From: Chryseobacterium sp. SSA4.19
GTDB lineage: Bacteria > Bacteroidota > Bacteroidia > Flavobacteriales > Weeksellaceae
Direction: 5' to 3'
Length of the DNA stretch: 48,645 nucleotides
NCBI RefSeq assembly: GCF_022601875.1
Contig: NZ_JAKVIP010000028.1
Span: 1-48,645, forward strand
Numbering within the stretch: the stretch's first letter is position 1; the number at the start of each line of letters is the position of its first letter. Position numbers and translations under genes: made by a program. Of this stretch, positions 33,352 to 40,884 are shown in pieces. Under the pieces are notes generated by a model. It saw only the letters and a program-made list of their open reading frames with translations. It made no database searches and was not told the DNA's origin.

Positions 33352-33359
33352 CAAAGATA
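33352..33359 (-). promoter_or_regulatory. Promoter -7 box of the polyprenyl synthase gene
   Basis: On the minus strand TATCTTTG matches TAnnTTTG; the GTG start follows after about 34 bases. No convincing -33 TTG is seen. Confidence 0.4.
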
Positions 33360-33385
33360 ATTTTTTTCATTTAATTTAACAGAAA

Positions 33386-34261
33386 TTAATCTTTGAGTTT
33401 TTCTTTCGGAATAAAATACAATGCCGGTTTTGTACTTCCTAGCGGAGAATGAAATTTTTCCCCTGAGATATAAAGCCCCGTTTCATCCACTGTAATCCCT
33501 TCAATCTGGCCGATGGATAAAGCACTTCCCATGTAATATTTCTTAGGAGCTTCTTCAAAAAAGATTCCCGGTTCCGTTTCAGTGAAAATTTCTAAAAACA
33601 CTTCTGTTTTTTTCGTGTAACCGACCAGATACAGCTTTCCATCAAAATAAGATGCGTCTGTAACCACGAAACCTGTTTTAAAAGATTCTGTTTTCTGAGC
33701 CTTCTGCTTTTCTGAAACTTCAGGATCAATAATGTAATGGGAAGTTGATTTCGCGCTCCATTCTTTAGTAAAAAGATGAATTTTACCGTTCAGCCAGATT
33801 ATGGCTTCCGCATCAAAATCTGTTTTCAGGTAACCGGGGATGAATTCCGTCTGTTCAGGATATTCGAAGCGAATTAAAGCAGCACTGTCATTTTTCAGTT
33901 CATTGTTTTCAAAAGGTATTTTATAGATTTCAAGATCTTTTCTAGTGCCGGCATTGTTTCCGAAATCCCCGATATAAAAGTTCTGTCCATCGTTTGTCAG
34001 GGCTTCCCAGTCTTTGTTTTCGGCATTTACAGCAACTGTGTTTATTATTTTCCCAGATGTTTTGTCAATCTCGAAAAGTTCCGGAGCATTGCCGCTGTCG
34101 TTGAAAGTATACAGTTTACCGTTAAAAAGGCTTAATCCCGATGTTTCCCGGATTTTTTCATCCAAATGACTTATCCTGTACGGCCTTATTTTTAGGAACT
34201 CCGCTTGCTGGGAGAATACGAAGGAAGAAATAAAGGTACATACCAGCAAAAACTTTTTCAT
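33386..34261 (-). CDS. Secreted beta-propeller-like protein
   Basis: The 291-residue product has a signal peptide (MKKFLLVCTFISSFVFSQ) and repeated blade-like segments: ETSGLSLFNGKLYTFNDSG, DWEALTNDGQNFYIGDFGNN, DAEAIIWLNGKIHLFTKEW and GITVDETGLYISGEK. The DWEALT and IEGIT phrases are typical of secreted propellers related to phytase-like or SdiA-regulated proteins. It is probably extracytoplasmic and its ligand or activity is not known. It follows the sterol-desaturase-like gene by about 60 bases on the same strand. Confidence 0.75.
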   Translation of the reverse strand: MKKFLLVCTFISSFVFSQQAEFLKIRPYRISHLDEKIRETSGLSLFNGKLYTFNDSGNAPELFEIDKTSGKIINTVAVNAENKDWEALTNDGQNFYIGDFGNNAGTRKDLEIYKIPFENNELKNDSAALIRFEYPEQTEFIPGYLKTDFDAEAIIWLNGKIHLFTKEWSAKSTSHYIIDPEVSEKQKAQKTESFKTGFVVTDASYFDGKLYLVGYTKKTEVFLEIFTETEPGIFFEEAPKKYYMGSALSIGQIEGITVDETGLYISGEKFHSPLGSTKPALYFIPKEKLKD

Positions 34262-34319
34262 GGGATAAAATTAAATCTTTTTACAAAGGATCTGCAATAT
34301 TTAATTTTTCAAAACACCT

Positions 34320-35258
34320 TCAGGCCGATTTCTTTGGAGCAACTTCCTTTTTTGTGTTCTTTTTTGCCCAATATTCCTTTTGATACTGTCTCACCGTTTT
34401 ACCGCTTCCGTCGTGCCTCCACCCCGGAGAATTGAAAATGTAATTGACCCGGTCTGAGAATTTTAATCCGGGCTGCTTCATGTCTTTCCATATTTTACGC
34501 CATTCGTACAGAAGAACAGTATCCGGTTTGTTGTCCGGCATTTTAGGATAAATTCCATATTTTACAGGAACCGCAGGATCTTCCTTTTCAAAAGTTCCGA
34601 ATATTTTATCCCAGATAATCAGGCACATGCCCATATTCCGGTCGAGGTATTTGATGTTGCAGGCATGATGTACCCGGTGATGAGAAGGAGTTACCAAAAT
34701 ATATTCCAAGATTCCCATACTTTTCACAGCCTGGGTATGTACCCAGGTTCCGTACACCTGGCCTATGGCGTATACCACCATAATATGCCATGGATTAAAA
34801 CCCAAGAAAGCAAGAGGAGAAAAATACAAATACCTGTACAATGGCTGAAGTACCGGACTTCTAAAACCTGTAGTAAGGTTAAAATATTCAGAACTGTGAT
34901 GGGTAATATGTACTGCCCAGAATGCCCTTGAGTGATGATCTATATAATGAAGAACGTAATAGGCAAAATCGGTAACCACAAAGCAGATGACCATATACCA
35001 TACGGTAAAATCCCATGAAAAGAAGCGGTGATTGTAAAAAAAGAACATCACGCCCATGGCAAAGGCTTTCATGATAAAATCCAGACCGAAATTCAGCATA
35101 GCCAGATATATATTAGTGGCCACATCCTTTCCGCTGTATAGTTTTGTTTCTGAAACATGGCTGTAGATCATCTCCGCAAGAATAACCGCAGCAAGTATCG
35201 GAATTGACCATGAATAGACATATTCAAGTCCGTTTTCGCCCCAAAAATAATCCTTCAT
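34320..35258 (-). CDS. Sterol desaturase/fatty-acid hydroxylase family membrane enzyme
   Basis: The 312-residue integral membrane protein has the di-iron histidine boxes of the family: HYIDHH (104-109), HITHH (117-121), an H174 in WVHTQ, and HHRVHH (193-198). Four to five membrane spans surround them. The family hydroxylates or desaturates sterols, carotenoids or fatty acids using O2. Many bacterial members have an unknown substrate. A lysine-rich tail (WAKKNTKKEVAPKKSA) ends the protein. A perfect promoter box lies 18-25 bases upstream of the ATG. Confidence 0.92.
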   Translation of the reverse strand: MKDYFWGENGLEYVYSWSIPILAAVILAEMIYSHVSETKLYSGKDVATNIYLAMLNFGLDFIMKAFAMGVMFFFYNHRFFSWDFTVWYMVICFVVTDFAYYVLHYIDHHSRAFWAVHITHHSSEYFNLTTGFRSPVLQPLYRYLYFSPLAFLGFNPWHIMVVYAIGQVYGTWVHTQAVKSMGILEYILVTPSHHRVHHACNIKYLDRNMGMCLIIWDKIFGTFEKEDPAVPVKYGIYPKMPDNKPDTVLLYEWRKIWKDMKQPGLKFSDRVNYIFNSPGWRHDGSGKTVRQYQKEYWAKKNTKKEVAPKKSA

Positions 35259-35275
35259 GTATACCGGTTTTGATA

Positions 35276-35283
35276 CAAAGTTA
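35276..35283 (-). promoter_or_regulatory. Promoter -7 box of the sterol-desaturase-like gene
   Basis: On the minus strand TAACTTTG matches TAnnTTTG, with the ATG following after 17 bases. No good -33 TTG is seen. Confidence 0.4.
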
Positions 35284-35331
35284 GGATTTTAAGAAAATGT
35301 TAAGAGATTTTTTTTATTTTTTAATGAAAAT

Positions 35332-36366
35332 TTAATCCGTGCTTTTATTGGCCAACTGTCCGCATGCGGCATCAATATCTCCCCCACGGCTTTTTCGTAC
35401 CATGACGGTGACTCCTGCATTTTCAAGCTGACGGATATAGTTTTCCTCTGCCTGCTTATTGCACTGATCATATTTTCCGTCACCAATAGGATTGTATTGA
35501 ATCAGGTTTACTTTGGAAGGAACCTGTTTACAGAATTTAATCAACGCTTTGATGTCTTCATCCTTATCATTGATATCTTTCCAGACACAGTATTCAAAAG
35601 TAATGACAGAGCCGGTTTTCTGGTACCAGTACTGCAGTGCTTCCATAATGTCCGTTAACGGAAATTTATCGGAAAAAGGCATGATTTCATTCCGTTTGGT
35701 TTCAATAGCGGAATGCAGTGACAGAGCCAGTTTCACCCTGAGGTCATCATCAGCCAGCATTTTGATCATCTTTGGGATTCCGGAAGTGGATACGGTAATT
35801 CTCCTCGGCGACATGCCCAAACCTTCCGGCTGGGTAATCTTCCGGATGGCTTCCACTACATTTTTGTAATTCATCATCGGCTCGCCCATTCCCATGAACA
35901 CAATATTGGAAAGCGGCCTGTTGAAATACATTTTGCTCTGACCGTCGATAAGAGCAACCTGATCTACGATTTCCGCAACTTCAAGGTTCCTCATTCTTTT
36001 GAGTCTTGCCGTTGCACAAAACTCGCAGTTCAGCGAGCATCCGACCTGGGAAGACACACAGGCTGTGGTCCTGGTCTCAGTAGGAATCAGAACAGACTCT
36101 ACCAGTAAACCATCGTGAAGCTTTACTCCGTTTTTAATGGTTCCGTCCGTGCTTTTCTGAAGCTGGTCAACGGAAACGGGATTAATGGTATATTCTTCAG
36201 CAATCCTTTCACGGAGAGATTTTGAAAGGTTCGTCATTTCATCAATCGAATGAAGATTTTTACTCCAAAGCCAGTCATACACCTGCTTCGCACGGAACGG
36301 CTTTTCTCCTAAAGAAGCAAAGTAGTCTTTAAGCTGGTCGAGTGATAAAGTTCGGATGTCTTTCAA
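35332..36366 (-). CDS. rlmN: Dual-specificity 23S rRNA/tRNA adenine-C2 methyltransferase RlmN
   Basis: The 344-residue radical-SAM enzyme methylates C2 of A2503 in 23S rRNA and A37 in some tRNAs. The [4Fe-4S] triad is C110, C114 and C117 in SQVGCSLNCEFCATA. The catalytic cysteine pair of the family maps to C103 in TACVSS and C335 in DAACGQL. VFMGMGEPMMNY and RITVSTSGIP are further signatures. The start is a TTG at 36366: the protein begins MKDIRTLSLDQLKDYF as expected, and no ATG is available in frame. It lies downstream of queA with an inverted repeat in between. Confidence 0.96.
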   Translation of the reverse strand: MKDIRTLSLDQLKDYFASLGEKPFRAKQVYDWLWSKNLHSIDEMTNLSKSLRERIAEEYTINPVSVDQLQKSTDGTIKNGVKLHDGLLVESVLIPTETRTTACVSSQVGCSLNCEFCATARLKRMRNLEVAEIVDQVALIDGQSKMYFNRPLSNIVFMGMGEPMMNYKNVVEAIRKITQPEGLGMSPRRITVSTSGIPKMIKMLADDDLRVKLALSLHSAIETKRNEIMPFSDKFPLTDIMEALQYWYQKTGSVITFEYCVWKDINDKDEDIKALIKFCKQVPSKVNLIQYNPIGDGKYDQCNKQAEENYIRQLENAGVTVMVRKSRGGDIDAACGQLANKSTD

Positions 36367-36389
36367 AATAGTGTTAATATAGATTTTAA

Positions 36390-36449
36390 ATTATAAATTT
36401 TAGAAAAGATCCTTCACACAAGTTTGTGATCTCATCTAAAATTTATAAT
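36390..36449. repeat. Inverted repeat between queA and rlmN
   Basis: Arms ATTATAAATTTTAGA (36390-36404) and its exact complement (36435-36449) enclose a 30-base loop that can itself fold (CACA with TGTG, AGATC with GATCT). There is no strong T run, so it is more likely a dispersed hairpin or RNA structure than a simple terminator. Confidence 0.45.
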
Positions 36450-36467
36450 CTATCATTTTAAAATTAA

Positions 36468-37517
36468 TTACAGGATTAGCATCGCATCTCCGTAAGAATA
36501 GAATTTATACTTTTCTTTCACGGCTTCTTCATAAGCCTGCATGATGAACTCTTTTCCTGCAAAGGCGGCAATCATCATGATCAATGTTGATTTTGGCGTG
36601 TGGAAATTGGTGATCATTGAATTCGCTACTCCGAAATCGTGAGGCGGATAAATGAACTTATTGGTCCATCCGTGGAATGATGAGATTTTTTTATTGGATG
36701 ATACCGAAGTTTCCAAAGCTCTCATGGTCGTTGTTCCTACAGCGCATACTCTTCTGTGAGAGTCGACAGCTTTATTAATGATGTCTGCATTCTTCTCATC
36801 GATGAATACTTCTTCAGATTCCATTTTATGCTTGGAAAGATCTTCCACTTCAATCGGATTGAAGGTTCCCAGGCCAACGTGAAGGGTGATTTCTGCGAAA
36901 TTGATCCCTTTGATCTCCAGTTTCTTCATCAGATGTTTTGAGAAGTGAAGTCCGGCAGTCGGTGCCGCCACAGCGCCTTCTACTTTTGCATAGATGGTCT
37001 GGTATCTTTCTGCATCTTCAGGCTCAACCGCTCTTTTGATATATTTAGGAAGAGGTGTTTCCCCCAGTTCTTTCAGTTTGGTTCTGAATTCTTCATAAGA
37101 ACCATCAAACAAAAACCTGAGTGTCCGTCCTCTGGATGTGGTGTTATCAATCACCTCCGCTACCAAAGATTCATCTTCCGTAAAAAAGAGTTTATTACCG
37201 ATCCTGATCTTTCTGGCAGGATCTACAAGCACATCCCATACACGGGTTTCTTTATCAAGCTCTCTTAAAAGGAACACTTCAATTTTAGCGCCTGTTTTTT
37301 CTTTGTTTCCGTAAAGACGGGCAGGAAAAACCTTGGTATTATTAAAGATGAATAAATCTTCTTCACTGAAATAATCCACTACATCTTTGAACAGCTTATG
37401 CTCAATCGTCTGGTTTTTTCTGTCCAAAACCATTAACCGGGCTTCATCTCTGTGTTCTGAAGGGTGCTCTGCCAATAATTCCGCAGGAAGATCAAAATTA
37501 AAATCTGATGTTTTCAT
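36468..37517 (-). CDS. queA: tRNA preQ1(34) S-adenosylmethionine ribosyltransferase-isomerase
   Basis: The 349-residue enzyme transfers the ribosyl part of SAM to preQ1 in tRNA to form epoxyqueuosine in queuosine synthesis. Signatures are FDLPAELLAEHPSEHRDEAR at the N-terminus, LFIFNNTKVFPARLYG, TAGLHFSKHLMKKLE, HVGLGTFNPI and the C-terminal NFHTPKSTLIMMIAAFAGKE. Length and start (MKTSDFNFDLP) are typical. It has a perfect promoter upstream, divergent from the AIM24-family gene. Confidence 0.97.
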   Translation of the reverse strand: MKTSDFNFDLPAELLAEHPSEHRDEARLMVLDRKNQTIEHKLFKDVVDYFSEEDLFIFNNTKVFPARLYGNKEKTGAKIEVFLLRELDKETRVWDVLVDPARKIRIGNKLFFTEDESLVAEVIDNTTSRGRTLRFLFDGSYEEFRTKLKELGETPLPKYIKRAVEPEDAERYQTIYAKVEGAVAAPTAGLHFSKHLMKKLEIKGINFAEITLHVGLGTFNPIEVEDLSKHKMESEEVFIDEKNADIINKAVDSHRRVCAVGTTTMRALETSVSSNKKISSFHGWTNKFIYPPHDFGVANSMITNFHTPKSTLIMMIAAFAGKEFIMQAYEEAVKEKYKFYSYGDAMLIL

Positions 37518-37570
37518 TTTTTAAATTACGGTTTAAAAATTATAAATTACAGGGTGTAATTTTCGGACTG

Positions 37571-37602
37571 CAAATATACGACATCAGATACCCCTTTGTC
37601 AA
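37571..37602 (-). promoter_or_regulatory. Promoter of queA
   Basis: On the minus strand TTG (37600-37602) and TATATTTG (37571-37578) are separated by 21 bases, matching the Bacteroidota promoter. The ATG follows at 37517. Confidence 0.6.
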
Positions 37603-37672
37603 GTATATGGCCGATTAATTTTAATAAAGCTCAAAAGCCGTTAATTTTTCCATGTTTTAGTTCTGAAAAAGT

Positions 37673-37680
37673 TATTTTTG
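37673..37680 (+). promoter_or_regulatory. Promoter -7 box of the AIM24-family gene
   Basis: TATTTTTG matches TAnnTTTG and lies 20 bases before the ATG at 37701. A longer open frame begins at 37596, upstream of this box, so the box supports the shorter start. Confidence 0.5.
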
Positions 37681-37700
37681 AACACATTAAAATTACACCT

Positions 37701-38393
37701 ATGAGCAAATATTCAATTGAAGCGTTTATCAATGAAACAAAAGAAAATCCACAGGAAAGGGACTACTTTGAACTTGAAAAGCCGCAGCTTTTAGAAATCA
37801 ACCTTAATAACCAGGCGGTCTGGACGAAAGCAGGAAGCATGGTCAGCTATGTCGGCAATATCAGTTTTGAAAGACAGGGAATGCTAGCCGGGGGATTGGG
37901 GAATTTATTGAAAAAAGCGATCAGTGGCGAAGGTTCAAAGCTGATGAAAGCGGAAGGGACCGGAAAACTGTATGTGGCTGATGAAGGGAAAAAAGTACGC
38001 ATCCTCTATCTGGATAATGAATCCGTATGCGTCAACGGGAATGATGTTTTAGCGCACGAGCAAAGTATTAAAAGCGATATCACGATGCTAAAGAGTATGG
38101 CAGGCGTCATGTCTGGCGGGCTTTTTCAGGTAAAATTATCCGGAACAGGCCATATTGCCATTACCACCCACGGAGACCCTCTGACCCTGATCGTAACACC
38201 TGATAGCCCGGTTTTTACAGATCCGAATGCTACAGTAGCGTGGTCCGGAAACCTGAGCCATGAACTGAAAACCAATGTTTCTCTTAAAAGCCTGATCGGA
38301 AGAGGCAGCGGCGAAGAATTCCAGATGAAATTTTCCGGCCATGGCTGGGTACTGATTCAACCGTATGAGGAAGTGTACAGGATTGAGAAGTAA
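37701..38393 (+). CDS. AIM24 family protein
   Basis: The 230-residue product belongs to the AIM24/TIGR00266-type beta-sandwich family: VWTKAGSMVSYVGNISFER, KLMKAEGTGKLYVAD, VSGGLFQVKLSGTGHIAITTHG-like segments (GGLFQVKLSGTGHIAIT) and a C-terminal EFQMKFSGHGWVLIQPYEEV. The biochemical role in bacteria is unknown. The frame can be read from 37596, but the promoter box at 37673 and the conserved N-terminus MSKYSIEAFINETKENPQER favour 37701. It is the last intact chromosomal gene before the RHS toxin locus. Confidence 0.9.
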   Translation: MSKYSIEAFINETKENPQERDYFELEKPQLLEINLNNQAVWTKAGSMVSYVGNISFERQGMLAGGLGNLLKKAISGEGSKLMKAEGTGKLYVADEGKKVRILYLDNESVCVNGNDVLAHEQSIKSDITMLKSMAGVMSGGLFQVKLSGTGHIAITTHGDPLTLIVTPDSPVFTDPNATVAWSGNLSHELKTNVSLKSLIGRGSGEEFQMKFSGHGWVLIQPYEEVYRIEK

Positions 38394-38464
38394 GTCTTGG
38401 ACTCATTTTGCCGCTAAGCATTTCGGAAGTACTGTTGATGATCATATTTTATTTAAAAATTAAT

Positions 38465-38537
38465 ATCCTGAATTCCTTTATCCTGCGTTGTGATCACGTT
38501 TCCATTCAGATCATAGTCTATCGGATTGCAGATATAG
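38465..38537 (-). pseudogene. Remnant of RHS core
   Basis: On the minus strand it translates to PIDYDLNGNVITTQDKGIQ then DI, nearly identical to the RHS gene at 45982-48645 (DLNGNMITMQDKGIQDI). It is about 24 codons long with no start or stop of its own, so it is a scar of a lost RHS gene. Confidence 0.7.
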
Positions 38538-38608
38538 AACGCCTGCCACAAAAAGATAAAGAATGTCTTTTACTTACCGTAGATAATTTATTAAAGCAAC
38601 TAAATTAA
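38538..38608 (+). pseudogene. Remnant of the C-terminus of an HTH (XRE-type) regulator
   Basis: On the plus strand ADIERLPQKDKECLLLTVDN then LLKQLN and a stop resembles the C-terminal helix pair of XRE-type regulators (pattern L-x-x-x-D-K-x-x-L-x-x-x-D). It joins the RHS core remnant abruptly at 38537/38538 and has no N-terminal domain, so it is a recombination scar. The identification is weak, as only 23 codons are left. Confidence 0.35.
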
Positions 38609-38611
38609 ATA

Positions 38612-38668
38612 TGTTATAAAAAAAAGAAGCCGTCTCATTTCACGAGACGGCTTCTTTTTTTTATAACA
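38612..38668. terminator. Very strong bidirectional terminator at the end of the RHS locus
   Basis: A perfect 25-bp inverted repeat (38612-38636 and 38644-38668) with a 7-base loop, GC-rich core AAGCCGTCTC and eight-base A and T runs. It closes the RHS cassettes on the minus strand and could also stop plus-strand transcripts. Confidence 0.8.
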
Positions 38669-38670
38669 GT

Positions 38671-38695
38671 CACGGATTATAAATCTGCGACATCG
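38671..38695. repeat. 25-bp RHS-cassette end element, copy 1
   Basis: CACGGATTATAAATCTGCGA followed by CATCG; one of four copies that sit between a cassette's last stop codon and its terminator. CGGATT and AATCTG/AATCCG form a small inverted repeat. Confidence 0.7.
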
Positions 38696-38700
38696 GGAGA

Positions 38701-38931
38701 TTATTCTATATCCTGATAATTCTTTACCAGTTCATTATATTCTTCTTTAAGCTCCTTATCAAAATTTAACATATCATCTAATATATTTACCTGTTGTTCA
38801 ATAGAGGTGAATATATCTGAATTATCTCCAAAAGAACTCAAAAATTTTTCTTTCATTTCCAAAGATATGAATCCTGCAATCGCAATTTCCCACTCTCTTG
38901 AACCTACAATCGCCCAATCATCTGAAGCCAT
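38701..38931 (-). CDS. Truncated immunity-like gene at an RHS cassette scar
   Basis: The 76-residue product begins MASDDWAIVGSREWEIAIAG and is acidic and helical in its C-terminal half (SSFGDNSDIFTSIEQQVNIL and a tail ending YQDIE). I do not recognise a family. Its ATG is contributed by the RHS core codons for L-D-G-F (CTCGATGGCTTC) read in another frame, so the original 5' end has probably been lost. The frame extends upstream to an ATG at 38979 inside the RHS remnant, which I do not favour. It lies between the RHS remnant and a cassette end element, exactly where immunity genes lie in the other cassettes. Confidence 0.5.
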   Translation of the reverse strand: MASDDWAIVGSREWEIAIAGFISLEMKEKFLSSFGDNSDIFTSIEQQVNILDDMLNFDKELKEEYNELVKNYQDIE

Positions 38932-39027
38932 CGAGGTAATCCGCTGTACTTTTAATTGTGGTCTGTCCTGAGGATCCATTCACAGTGGTTGTGTTCTCTT
39001 TCTGTATTTACTACGAGATTTAAAATA
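38924..39027 (-). pseudogene. RHS core remnant fused to the truncated immunity-like gene
   Basis: On the minus strand the frame reads KSRSK-type junction sequence, KENTTTVNGSSGQTTIKSTA then DYLDGF, and stops (R then TGA). It parallels KENTTVVNGISGETIQKKTT in the cassette at 42616-43979. A missing base near the start (TAAATACAG against TAAATTACAG) also breaks the frame. The 5' boundary next to TTTTAAATCTCGTAGTAAAT is shared with that cassette. Confidence 0.65.
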
Positions 39028-39151
39028 AAGAGTTAGTCTTACAACTTAATGATGTGGGTTGAGAATCGACTGTACGAAAATCATTCTCTGACAGGAGGTC
39101 GATAAAAATCATAAAAAAAGTCCGTTTTCACTAGTTGTGAGACGGACTCTT
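39028..39151. mobile_element. 124-bp MITE-like element, copy B
   Basis: It differs from copy A only at 39040 (T for C). Its flanks (AATA and TATT) are not direct repeats; they are the sequences that flank the terminator at 43988-44021 in another RHS cassette. It thus occupies a terminator position, and its right end makes an AGTCCGT hairpin with T run on the minus strand. Confidence 0.6.
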
Positions 39152-39164
39152 TATTGTTATCAAT

Positions 39165-39189
39165 CACGGATTATAAATCCGCGACATCG
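39165..39189. repeat. 25-bp RHS-cassette end element, copy 2
   Basis: CACGGATTATAAATCCGCGA followed by CATCG, identical to copy 3. It lies between the stop of the lipoprotein immunity candidate and the MITE-like element. Confidence 0.7.
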
Positions 39190-39241
39190 GAGTTGCTTAT
39201 CTACCGGCACGAGCGGTGGCCAACGAGAAAAATATTAAAAG

Positions 39242-39886
39242 TTAATACAAAGCAAGAACTTTTTTGAGATACTCCTCAGCAATATTCTTATTAGCTGCAA
39301 ATGTATAAGGTGTATATGACTTACTTGATGGGTCATAGAGTGATATTTCAGAAGACTTAACTCTAAATAAATACATCGGCTTTTTAACAATTAATTTCTG
39401 TTTAAAAAATAAAGACATCATTTGTGTATTCTTATTAATAAACAATGAATCTACCTGTACTGGATCTTCATCCGCAAAAAATGCATCTTGTATTTCATAA
39501 TTATAATGTATCGAATAATGGCCTATATGAGTAGGATTGTATTTACTTTTCTTTTTTTTGAACCAATGTAAAAACATATCAAGGTCACGCTGTCCAACAA
39601 TATAGGTCATTTGTATGGTATCATTTTTCATTGCAGTCATCCCGAATGGCCAACTTGGTGCAATAGTAACTTCTTCTTTAAATCTTCCTTTTATATCAAA
39701 AAGCTGAATTGAAGGAGCTCCTTGATCAGTAGTATATCTAACACGTATTATATCCGATTTATCTGCACTTACTTGATAAGAAAAGCCAATACCTTCCAAT
39801 TTATCAAAATTCGAATTTCCACATGCTATAATAGATAATGATAATGCTAAAAGCAGAAAGATATTTTTTATTTTCGATCTCCCCAT
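39242..39886 (-). CDS. Lipoprotein, candidate immunity protein of the RHS toxin at 39868-40884
   Basis: The 214-residue product has a lipoprotein signal with lipobox SIIAC and an extracytoplasmic domain rich in beta strands (FSYQVSADKSDIIRVRYTT, FKQKLIVKKPMYLFRVKSS). I do not recognise a family. Its ATG lies 19 bases inside the end of the toxin gene, a coupling typical of toxin-immunity pairs. The 25-bp end element follows its stop. Membrane anchoring suggests that it protects against a toxin that acts in the periplasm. Confidence 0.65.
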   Translation of the reverse strand: MGRSKIKNIFLLLALSLSIIACGNSNFDKLEGIGFSYQVSADKSDIIRVRYTTDQGAPSIQLFDIKGRFKEEVTIAPSWPFGMTAMKNDTIQMTYIVGQRDLDMFLHWFKKKKSKYNPTHIGHYSIHYNYEIQDAFFADEDPVQVDSLFINKNTQMMSLFFKQKLIVKKPMYLFRVKSSEISLYDPSSKSYTPYTFAANKNIAEEYLKKVLALY

Positions 39887-40884
39887 ATTATTTTGCTTTT
39901 TTTGATTATTCCTTCAGCTGTTGTTACATTTTCATACCCTAAACGCTGAAATAGGTTTGAATTAAAATGTTCTCCATAAGCTGGGAAACCTTCTTTTTGG
40001 GCTTTACTTTTCCAGTAAGAATTGTTAAATATAAGTTCCCATTTATTATTTTTTGATAGATTAAAGCCTCCTGCATTTAGCATGAAATCCATTTTATTTT
40101 GTCCTGTTATTTCAGCTGCCCTACCTGCTGCAAAATTTCCAACATCTCTTGCTGAAACGTATACTCCATCTGCGATTTGTGAACCAGCATATAATCCGCC
40201 TCCATTTTGCGTTTTATAATCATATTTATCGCCTCCACCACCATTCCATGCATAATCCATTCTTGAAAAAAAGCCTCCTTTTGTTTTCACTTTTTCAGAC
40301 ATTTCACTACTAAAGTTATTAAGCCAATCCCTCGCCTGATAAGATCCAAAATTTATTCTACCTGTCGGTGCTCCACCTTGATCAAACTGAGTGAATGAAT
40401 CCCAAACCAATGTTCTTCCCATTCTATCCCCACCTCCGGAAGTATTCTCTTTAGAATAGTTTTGATTAAGTTCTTTTTGGGTTTCTTTAGCATTACCATT
40501 ATGACGATAAACACCTAAATCTCCATCATTATAAACCGCAACAACATTTCCAAACTTATCTGTATGGGTACTTTCTGTACCACGTCCATCTGGATCAATA
40601 AAATTTATAGGATTATTTACTACATAATTATAAGGTGACCATCTTCTGTATTGCTCCGCCAGCGGATCCACCACGCCCCATCTTCCGATATCCGGCATAT
40701 AAAATCTCGCTCCATAATCATACATCCCTGTCTCCTGGAGTTCTTTTCCGTTGTACTTATAATTCTTATAAGTCCCTGCTCCAAACATTGTAGTTCCGGT
40801 CTTCAGATGGTTCATTCCAAACGGATAATAGTCATTGCTGTCCGTAATTTCAAGAGCACCTGCGCTGTTTCTTCCAAAGCTCAC
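39868..40884 (-). CDS. RHS core end plus toxin tip (possible polymorphic toxin type 44)
   Basis: The 338-residue reading frame runs on from RHS core codons (GTG at 40884 inside RVSFGRNSAG) through YKYNGKELQETGMYDYGARF, PDIGRWGVVDPLAEQ and DPDGRG, then a tip of about 240 residues. The tip has KYDYKTQNGGGLYAG and YVSARDVGNFAAGRAAEITG, which resemble the polymorphic toxin type 44 pattern (YDxK, then DxGNxxAGxxA). The assignment is tentative. The upstream part of the same RHS protein is in another frame (40850-41866) because of an insertion, so this piece may not be expressed unless the insertion is bypassed. Confidence 0.65.
   Translation of the reverse strand: MSFGRNSAGALEITDSNDYYPFGMNHLKTGTTMFGAGTYKNYKYNGKELQETGMYDYGARFYMPDIGRWGVVDPLAEQYRRWSPYNYVVNNPINFIDPDGRGTESTHTDKFGNVVAVYNDGDLGVYRHNGNAKETQKELNQNYSKENTSGGGDRMGRTLVWDSFTQFDQGGAPTGRINFGSYQARDWLNNFSSEMSEKVKTKGGFFSRMDYAWNGGGGDKYDYKTQNGGGLYAGSQIADGVYVSARDVGNFAAGRAAEITGQNKMDFMLNAGGFNLSKNNKWELIFNNSYWKSKAQKEGFPAYGEHFNSNLFQRLGYENVTTAEGIIKKSKIIWGDRK

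Noticed and set aside
37596..37700. Longer start of the AIM24-family protein
   Set aside because: A perfect promoter box lies inside this stretch and the encoded residues look like translated intergenic DNA.
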